Below, piece by piece: positions 7,656 through 11,889 of a DNA stretch of 11,889 bases. The DNA is from Haliscomenobacter sp038240665. Its GTDB lineage: Bacteria; Bacteroidota; Bacteroidia; Chitinophagales; Saprospiraceae. A model generated the notes under the pieces. That model did no database searches, was not told where the DNA came from, and saw only the letters and a program-made list of their open reading frames with translations. A program made the translations under genes and the position numbers. The stretch's first letter is position 1. Each line of letters begins with the position of its first letter. Location of the stretch: positions 1 through 11,889 of the forward strand of contig JBBRGN010000152.1 in assembly GCA_038240665.1 (NCBI GenBank). The letters run 5' to 3'.

Positions 7656-7667
7656 ATAGAGCTCTAT
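7656..7667. promoter_or_regulatory. Perfect 12-base palindrome between amidase and ccmB, candidate operator
   Basis: ATAGAGCTCTAT is a perfect palindrome in the 138-base divergent promoter region, 44 bases from the amidase start and 82 bases from the ccmB start. It is a plausible dimer binding site for control of one or both genes. No convincing TAnnTTTG box is seen for either gene, so its position relative to a promoter is unknown. Confidence 0.3.
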
Positions 7668-7721
7668 CAGGAATAAAATTGCGGAAAAATTACTCAAATT
7701 GCAGCAATAAGCAGTACGCTA

Positions 7722-7745
7722 ACGCTACAAAGCGTGTAAATTTAC
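7722..7745. repeat. Short inverted repeats just before ccmB
   Basis: ACGCT and AGCGT form a five-base-pair hairpin with an ACAA loop (7722-7735), directly followed by the perfect ten-base palindrome GTAAATTTAC (7736-7745). ACGCT also occurs at 7716-7720 and 7744-7748. The cluster ends two bases before the ATG, so it would lie in the leader or cover the translation start. It may be regulatory or chance. Confidence 0.3.
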
Positions 7746-7749
7746 GCTC

Positions 7750-8409
7750 ATGAATTGGATTAGACAAATTGCATGGTTGTTGCGCAAGGAATGGTTGCTG
7801 GAATTCCGCATGACGTATGCCATTAGCGGAATCTTATTGTACGTACTTTCTACGGTGTTTATCGTTTATGTCGCTTTTATTAAGGTACAACCTAACGTCT
7901 GGAATGTGCTCTTTTGGATCATTCTGCTGTTTGCAGCGGTCAACGCCATCGTCAAGAGTTTTGTCCAAGAAAATGGCAATCGACAATTGTATTACTACAT
8001 CCTAGCAGAACCCATTGCCGTTATTTTAGCAAAAATGCTTTACAATGTCCTGCTTTTACTGGTGCTCAGTTTCTTGACCTGGGCTACTTTGGGTTTCATT
8101 GCCGGTAACCCGGTGCGCTCGGCTTATCAATTTTTTATCGCTATATTTTTAGGTAGCGTTGGCTTCTCGATTACCTTTACTTTTATTTCCGCTATTTCTG
8201 CTAAAGCCGACAACAACGCTACGCTTTTGGCTGTTCTGAGTTTCCCTTTGGTAATTCCGATTTTGATGACTTTAGTCAAACTTTCCGCCAACGCCATTGG
8301 ATTGATCAACGATACTGGGGTAGGTCAGGATTTATTGATTTTGGTAGCCATAGATTTGATACTTTTGGGCTTAACAATATTGCTGTACCCGTTTTTGTGG
8401 CGGGATTGA
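7750..8409 (+). CDS. ccmB: CcmB, heme exporter membrane subunit of cytochrome c maturation
   Basis: The product is the permease subunit of the CcmAB(C) ABC-type complex, which uses ATP hydrolysis by CcmA to release heme-loaded CcmE during c-type cytochrome assembly in the inner membrane. The 219-residue length matches the family. Six membrane helices are visible, at about 21-43, 50-68, 88-118, 125-150, 156-178 and 192-216. The stretch after helix 2 (FVQENGNRQLYYYILAEP, about 72-89) carries the family's characteristic cytoplasmic loop before helix 3. The N-terminus (LLRKEWLLEFR) is the usual charged start. The gene is first in a plus-strand run with the CcmC/CcsA gene 68 bases on. CcmA, CcmE and CcmF are not in this window, so they must lie elsewhere if the pathway is complete. 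Confidence 0.93.
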   Translation: MNWIRQIAWLLRKEWLLEFRMTYAISGILLYVLSTVFIVYVAFIKVQPNVWNVLFWIILLFAAVNAIVKSFVQENGNRQLYYYILAEPIAVILAKMLYNVLLLLVLSFLTWATLGFIAGNPVRSAYQFFIAIFLGSVGFSITFTFISAISAKADNNATLLAVLSFPLVIPILMTLVKLSANAIGLINDTGVGQDLLILVAIDLILLGLTILLYPFLWRD

Positions 8410-8477
8410 TTATCAAAACACGGCAACCGTGGAAGAAGAATATTCCATTCCCCAGTTGCTCTTAAATTAGAATCCTT

Positions 8478-9533
8478 ATGATTCGTCAAGTTTGGTGGAA
8501 AATTATTAGCGTACTGCTGTTGTTGTACACCTTAATTATGGGACTCTTGGTTCCTTTAAATCCAGGCATCATCCATGTTTCCCCTTCCAGCGCCAATACC
8601 GGCGATCAGCTCCAACTCCAAGTGGAAGGGTATAATTCTTTCTACAGCAGCGAACAGGGTGCCATCCGCGCTTGGCTCAAATTGGACGATAAAAATTCCC
8701 TCGCAGCCACTTCGGTTAAAGTGCTCAACGACCGCCAGCTTCAACTCAATTTTAGCATCCCAGCATTTTTGCCCGTTAAAGACCGAGTGAAAGACCTGAC
8801 TTTGATCCTCGACAATCCAAAAGATGGAGCTTCGGTGTTGCCATCCGCAGTTTTCATTACCCAGGATTCCATTGATCCGGTGATTGGACAAAAAGCTTGG
8901 GTCAATACTCCAATCTCCAACCTGAGCGAACGCAAGGCGTTTACCTTTCCTTTCCGAAATATTCTGGGAGAAACCATCCGCAATCAATATTTTCACGTAC
9001 CACTGTGGTTTGCGATGATTTTCTTGTTTTTGTTCTCCGTGATTTACAGTACCCGTTATCTACGCACATTCGATGCCGACAATGACCGCCGTGCGCTGGC
9101 CTTAACCACTACCGGCGTAATCTTTGGCATCTTGGGATTGGTAACCGGCGCACTTTGGGCCAAAAACACTTGGGGCGCTTACTGGAGCTGGGACATCAAG
9201 CAAAACATGACCGCGGTCGCACTACTCATCTATTTTGCTTATTTCATCCTGCGTGGCGCTTTTCAGGATGAAGAAAAAAGAGCCCGTTTGGGTGCAGTTT
9301 ACAATATTTTTGCTTTTGTGGCACTCATCCCGCTGATTTTTGTGATTCCGCGTTTGGTTGATAGTTTGCATCCTGGCGCCGGTGGCAATCCGGCTTTTGG
9401 CGGCGATGACCTGGACAATACCATGCGCATGGTTTTTTATCCCGCCGGGATTGGGTGGACACTATTCGGTTTTTGGATTGCCTCCATCGCTTACCGTACG
9501 GCTCGATTACAAGCCATTGCTGAAGAAGAATAA
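8478..9533 (+). CDS. ccsA: CcmC/CcsA-family heme-handling protein with enlarged first periplasmic loop
   Basis: The product binds and presents heme at the outer face of the inner membrane for attachment to CcmE or apocytochromes. Helices lie at about 10-27, 174-192, 208-228, 243-260, 274-291 and 317-338. The tryptophan-rich heme site WGAYWSWD (232-239) sits between the third and fourth helices. The two axial His ligands are His173 (YFHVPLW) and His298 (DSLHPG), in the loops where E. coli CcmC has them. At 351 residues it is about 110 longer than typical CcmC. The excess is a periplasmic domain at about 30-150, beta-rich (IIHVSPSSANTGDQLQLQV start) and resembling an IPT/TIG-like immunoglobulin fold. 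CcsA-type heme lyases are also larger, but the CcmC-like helix count and neighbouring ccmB favour a CcmC role. One tryptophan of WGxWW is Tyr235. Confidence 0.92.
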   Translation: MIRQVWWKIISVLLLLYTLIMGLLVPLNPGIIHVSPSSANTGDQLQLQVEGYNSFYSSEQGAIRAWLKLDDKNSLAATSVKVLNDRQLQLNFSIPAFLPVKDRVKDLTLILDNPKDGASVLPSAVFITQDSIDPVIGQKAWVNTPISNLSERKAFTFPFRNILGETIRNQYFHVPLWFAMIFLFLFSVIYSTRYLRTFDADNDRRALALTTTGVIFGILGLVTGALWAKNTWGAYWSWDIKQNMTAVALLIYFAYFILRGAFQDEEKRARLGAVYNIFAFVALIPLIFVIPRLVDSLHPGAGGNPAFGGDDLDNTMRMVFYPAGIGWTLFGFWIASIAYRTARLQAIAEEE

Positions 9534-9593
9534 AAGTTATACTTTCAAATTTCCGATTTAATGCACCTTTATTCTTAATTCAGCAAATTTTCT

Positions 9594-9627
9594 TTTGAAA
9601 AAAATAACATTGCTTTCTTTATATTTC
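9594..9627 (+). promoter_or_regulatory. Candidate internal promoter ahead of the CcmD-family gene and gdhA
   Basis: TTTG at 9594-9597 and TATATTTC at 9620-9627 are separated by 22 bases. This is close to the Bacteroidota -33/-7 arrangement; seven of eight bases match TAnnTTTG in form, differing only in the last. Transcription would begin near 9632 and leave a leader of about 35 bases that contains the inverted repeat at 9637-9652. This would allow the dehydrogenase to be expressed separately from ccmB-ccsA. Confidence 0.4.
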
Positions 9628-9636
9628 AAATAAAAA

Positions 9637-9652
9637 ACGCCAATTTTGGCGT
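9637..9652. promoter_or_regulatory. Perfect inverted repeat in the leader before the CcmD-family gene
   Basis: ACGCCAA and TTGGCGT are exact seven-base inverted arms around TT. The repeat ends 15 bases before the ATG at 9668, just past the proposed start of transcription. It could be an operator or an RNA hairpin that masks translation start. On the minus strand it is followed by six T residues like a terminator, but no minus-strand gene reads into it. It could in principle also end the ccsA transcript, but no T-run follows on the plus strand. Confidence 0.45.
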
Positions 9653-9667
9653 ACAAATCTTATTGCT

Positions 9668-9889
9668 ATGAACAAGACGCGCTTTGCTCTTCTCGTTGCT
9701 TTCTCATCATTAGCAACTACTTCCACCCTTTCAGCTCAATCCAATGATGTAGATTTCATGCGCAGCACCGGGAAGATCTATGTTGTTGTAGCGGTAATTT
9801 TAGCCATCTTCATCGGCATTGTCCTTTTTCTAATTTATTTAGATCGAAAACTAACCAAGCTCGAAAACCAAATTAAAGCCAATGACTAA
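9668..9889 (+). CDS. CcmD-family small membrane protein
   Basis: The 73-residue product has a hydrophobic, signal-like N-terminus (about 6-22, ending LSAQ). A short polar stretch (DVDFMRSTGK) follows, then one membrane helix at about 38-57 and a charged cytoplasmic tail (LDRKLTKLENQ). This is the Bacteroidota form of CcmD, whose hallmark is the helix followed by a positively charged coiled tail. CcmD in other bacteria is a small subunit that aids release of heme-loaded CcmE from the CcmABC complex. The position two genes after ccmB supports the call. Its last eight bases overlap the start of the glutamate dehydrogenase gene (ATGACTAA), so the two are probably translated in a coupled way. Confidence 0.85.
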   Translation: MNKTRFALLVAFSSLATTSTLSAQSNDVDFMRSTGKIYVVVAVILAIFIGIVLFLIYLDRKLTKLENQIKAND

Positions 9890-11303
9890 AATTGGAAGTT
9901 TTTATCAAAGTGTTGAACACTATTTTGATAAAGCTGCTCCACACACCGGAATACCACACGGTTTGTTGGAACAAATCAAAATTTGTAATGCTGTTTATCG
10001 GATGAATTTCCCAGTAAAATTGGGGAATGAAGTGAAAGTTATCGAAGCATATCGGGTGCAACACAGCCACCACCGAACCCCCACCAAAGGCGGTATCCGC
10101 TTCAGCAACCACGTAACACAAGACGAAGTCATGGCACTGGCAGCACTGATGTCCTATAAGTGTGCCATTGTTGACGTGCCTTTTGGGGGCGCTAAAGGCG
10201 GTGTCAAGATCAATCCTTGGGAGTATTCCGAAGAAGATTTGGAAAAAATCACCCGCCGTTATACTTCGGAATTGATCAAACGCAACTTAATTGGTCCCTC
10301 GGTTGACGTTCCGGCTCCTGATTATGGTACCGGTTCTCGTGAAATGGCCTGGATCTACGACACTTACCGGGCCTTCAAAGGCGACGAGATTGATTCGGCA
10401 GGTTGTGTTACCGGCAAGCCAGTAACCCTAAACGGTGTACGCGGACGAGAAGAAGCAACCGGTCGTGGCGTGTTTTATGGCATCCGCGAAGCTTGTAATG
10501 TGCCAGAAGACATGAAAAAACTGGGGCTAAGCGCCGGTACCAAAGGCAAGACCATGATTATCCAAGGTCTGGGCAATGTGGGCTCCTTTACTGGAAGAAT
10601 CTGTCAAGATGAAGGAGGTTTAATCCTCATTGGCGTAGGCGAGGTTGAAGGTGCCATTTATAAAAAAGACGGCATCGATATCCATGAATTATTGAAATTC
10701 CGCAAAGAAACCGGTTCTATTCTCCAGTTCCCTGGCGCCCAGAATTTCGCCAAAGAAGAACGGGAGCAAGTGCTCGAGTTGGAATGTGATGTCCTTATCC
10801 CAGCAGCGCTGGAAAGCGTAATCCATATGGGGAACGCGGATAAGATCAAGGCAAAAATCATTGCCGAAGCGGCCAATGGCCCCATCGGTGCTGATGCTGA
10901 AGAAATATTGCTACAAAAAGGAAAAATGATCATCCCCGATGTATACCTAAATGCTGGCGGGGTAACTGTTTCCTACTTTGAGTGGCTGAAAAATTTGTCG
11001 CACATGCGTTTTGGGCGCATGGACAAACGTTTCAATCAAGCTCGATATACCGATTTCGTGCATCTGGTGGAAAAAATGACCGGAAGGGATGTCACCAACT
11101 CGGAGCTGGATGTGATCACCCGCGGAGCTGATGAGATCGACCTTGTGCGTTCGGGGTTAGAAGAAACGATGATCAATGCTTATCATGGCATTCGAGATAT
11201 TATGATGGAAAACAACAAAGTTACCGATTTACGTACGGCGGCCTTTGTTGGATCCATCAAAAAAATCAGCAATGACTACCTCACTTTGGGGATTTGGCCT
11301 TAA
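9882..11303 (+). CDS. gdhA: Glutamate dehydrogenase (Glu/Leu/Phe/Val dehydrogenase family)
   Basis: This cytoplasmic hexamer interconverts glutamate and 2-oxoglutarate plus ammonium. The 473-residue product carries the substrate site: Lys69 in KGGIR, Lys93, the catalytic Lys105 in FGGAKGGV, and Asp147 in PAPDYGTG. Ser364 in GGVTVSYFEWLKN matches the serine that binds the glutamate side chain, supporting Glu rather than Leu or Phe as substrate. The nucleotide-binding fold begins at GLGNVG (229-234). The following strand ends GVGEVEGAI with Glu254, an acidic residue that usually favours NAD over NADP; this is inference. The C-terminal half resembles the mitochondrial-type enzyme more than the shorter bacterial anabolic one, suggesting a catabolic role. 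The start overlaps the CcmD-family gene by eight bases. A strong terminator follows the stop by eight bases. Confidence 0.96.
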   Translation: MTKIGSFYQSVEHYFDKAAPHTGIPHGLLEQIKICNAVYRMNFPVKLGNEVKVIEAYRVQHSHHRTPTKGGIRFSNHVTQDEVMALAALMSYKCAIVDVPFGGAKGGVKINPWEYSEEDLEKITRRYTSELIKRNLIGPSVDVPAPDYGTGSREMAWIYDTYRAFKGDEIDSAGCVTGKPVTLNGVRGREEATGRGVFYGIREACNVPEDMKKLGLSAGTKGKTMIIQGLGNVGSFTGRICQDEGGLILIGVGEVEGAIYKKDGIDIHELLKFRKETGSILQFPGAQNFAKEEREQVLELECDVLIPAALESVIHMGNADKIKAKIIAEAANGPIGADAEEILLQKGKMIIPDVYLNAGGVTVSYFEWLKNLSHMRFGRMDKRFNQARYTDFVHLVEKMTGRDVTNSELDVITRGADEIDLVRSGLEETMINAYHGIRDIMMENNKVTDLRTAAFVGSIKKISNDYLTLGIWP

Positions 11304-11311
11304 AAACCGAC

Positions 11312-11340
11312 GTATCCGCTTGACCAACTCAAGCGGATAC
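11312..11340 (+). terminator. Strong hairpin terminator after gdhA
   Basis: GTATCCGCTTG and CAAGCGGATAC form a perfect 11-base-pair stem around a seven-base loop, starting eight bases after the gdhA stop. The bases that follow (ATTTTACTT) are moderately T-rich. It marks the end of the transcript and separates gdhA from the Lrp-type gene. Confidence 0.8.
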
Positions 11341-11417
11341 ATTTTACTTCAAAATTTTGTTGCGAATTGCACCCAAAAATCGGTAGAATATAAAATTTAT
11401 GAAGGTTTTTTGGACAG

Positions 11418-11425
11418 TAAATTTG
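11418..11425 (+). promoter_or_regulatory. Candidate -7 promoter box for the Lrp/AsnC-type gene
   Basis: TAAATTTG is an exact match to TAnnTTTG and lies 66 bases before the ATG at 11492. No TTG-type -33 box is found at the expected distance; only TTTA at 11396-11399 is close. Support is therefore the -7 box and its place between the gdhA terminator and the next gene. Confidence 0.35.
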
Positions 11426-11491
11426 ATCTTTACTCTGCTTGTCCATATCTTGCGTAAGTTTATTTACTCGTAAAGCAAATGCAAAGTACCC

Positions 11492-11889
11492 ATGTCAGAA
11501 AAACTGGACAAAATTGACCTGAAGATTCTAAAGATTCTTCAGGACAGCAGTAAGATTACCAACCTTGATCTTTCCAAAAAAATTGGCCTTTCTCCCGCGC
11601 CTACTTTGGAACGCGTGAAAAAGCTGGAGCAAACGGAAATCATCGAAAGCTACCATGCTAAAGTTAATCCGCAATCCATCGGGTTGAATGTGAAGACTTT
11701 TGTGTTGGTTTCTTTGGCATGGCAAAAAGACAAGGCACTTGAAAACTTTCAAGAGAAAATCAAACAAATCGATGAAATCGTGGAATGTTACATCATTACT
11801 GGTGAAGCCGACTTTTTGATCAAAATTGTATGTAAGGACATCCCTACTTACGAACAGCTGCTTTTCAAAACGCTTTCCCACATCGAAGA
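11492..11889 (+). CDS. Lrp/AsnC-family transcription regulator, cut by the right edge
   Basis: Translating from the ATG gives 132 residues without a stop up to the window end; the family is usually 150-160 long, so only the last part is missing. Residues 4-52 form the DNA-binding helix-turn-helix (LDKIDLKILKILQDSS, then LSKKIGLSPAPTLERVKKLE). Residues 66-132 form the ligand-sensing RAM domain, with the turn GEADF at 104-108 in place of the usual GDYDY-like signature. Lrp-type proteins respond to amino acids and often control genes of amino acid metabolism. The gene directly follows gdhA but has its own probable promoter, so control of gdhA is a reasonable guess. No other start fits better. 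Confidence 0.93.
   Translation, partial: MSEKLDKIDLKILKILQDSSKITNLDLSKKIGLSPAPTLERVKKLEQTEIIESYHAKVNPQSIGLNVKTFVLVSLAWQKDKALENFQEKIKQIDEIVECYIITGEADFLIKIVCKDIPTYEQLLFKTLSHIE

Noticed and set aside
8419..8431. CACGG-CAA-CCGTG hairpin between ccmB and ccsA as a terminator.
   Set aside because: The stem is only five base pairs, no T-run follows, and the genes are expected to be co-transcribed.
8402..8470. A coding-looking frame just past the ccmB stop, suggesting a frameshifted C-terminal tail.
   Set aside because: The in-frame CcmB end (LYPFLWRD) is typical of the family, so no extension is needed; the other frame has no start and is only about 22 codons.
11399..11473. A 24-codon ORF encoding a hydrophobic peptide before the Lrp-type gene, possibly a leader peptide.
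   Set aside because: It is very short, has no run of a single amino acid codon or alternative hairpins as in attenuators, and overlaps the best promoter box.
11528..11881. A 117-codon open frame on the minus strand.
   Set aside because: It lies fully antisense to the Lrp/AsnC gene, whose HTH and RAM domains are clear; the minus frame is a shadow.

Overview
This window looks chromosomal and comes from a member of the Bacteroidota, most likely a Saprospiria-type bacterium (Haliscomenobacter/Lewinella-like). This rests on three things: promoter-like TAnnTTTG boxes with no clear Shine-Dalgarno sequences, an AT-leaning composition, and a Bacteroidota-style pairing of ccmB, a CcmC/CcsA protein and a short CcmD-family protein. 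A short secreted peptide at the left edge also resembles the start of the large secreted proteins of that group. The taxonomic call is inference; no rRNA or other marker gene is present.

Left part (1-2490). This region is sparse. A short signal-peptide ORF (80-289, minus) looks like the broken start of a secreted protein. An AT-rich gap of about 480 bases follows. Next come a two-helix membrane protein with a soluble C-terminal domain (769-1266, minus), a doubtful 63-residue small gene (1367-1558, minus), and a PAS-AraC transcription factor (1729-2490, minus). The PAS domain of that regulator is related to LOV photosensors but lacks the photoactive cysteine.

Centre (2683-6375, plus). One very large intact gene encodes a 1230-residue protein with the architecture of the DUF4011 / superfamily 1 helicase / Vsr-like nuclease proteins (COG1112 type) known from anti-phage defence. 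Almost every catalytic motif is altered: Walker A ends in KR instead of KT/S, the Walker B acidic pair is NN, motifs III, IV, V and VI are changed, and the nuclease Asp and Glu positions are lost. It is best read as a pseudo-enzyme that has kept an open reading frame, and it is the most interesting object here. It is divergent from the PAS-AraC gene and shares a 192-base promoter region containing a perfect inverted repeat.

Right part (6394-11889). An exported zinc amidase that cleaves peptidoglycan (6394-7611, minus) converges on the large gene. It is divergent from a cytochrome c maturation / heme handling cluster: ccmB (7750-8409), a CcmC/CcsA heme protein whose first periplasmic loop is enlarged by a beta-rich domain (8478-9533), and a CcmD-family small membrane protein (9668-9889). 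The last overlaps the start of a glutamate dehydrogenase gene (9882-11303), so heme handling and glutamate catabolism are translationally coupled. A strong 11-bp hairpin ends that unit. An Lrp/AsnC-family regulator, a plausible controller of the dehydrogenase gene, starts at 11492 and runs off the right edge. No tRNA, rRNA, CRISPR array, transposase or attachment site is visible.
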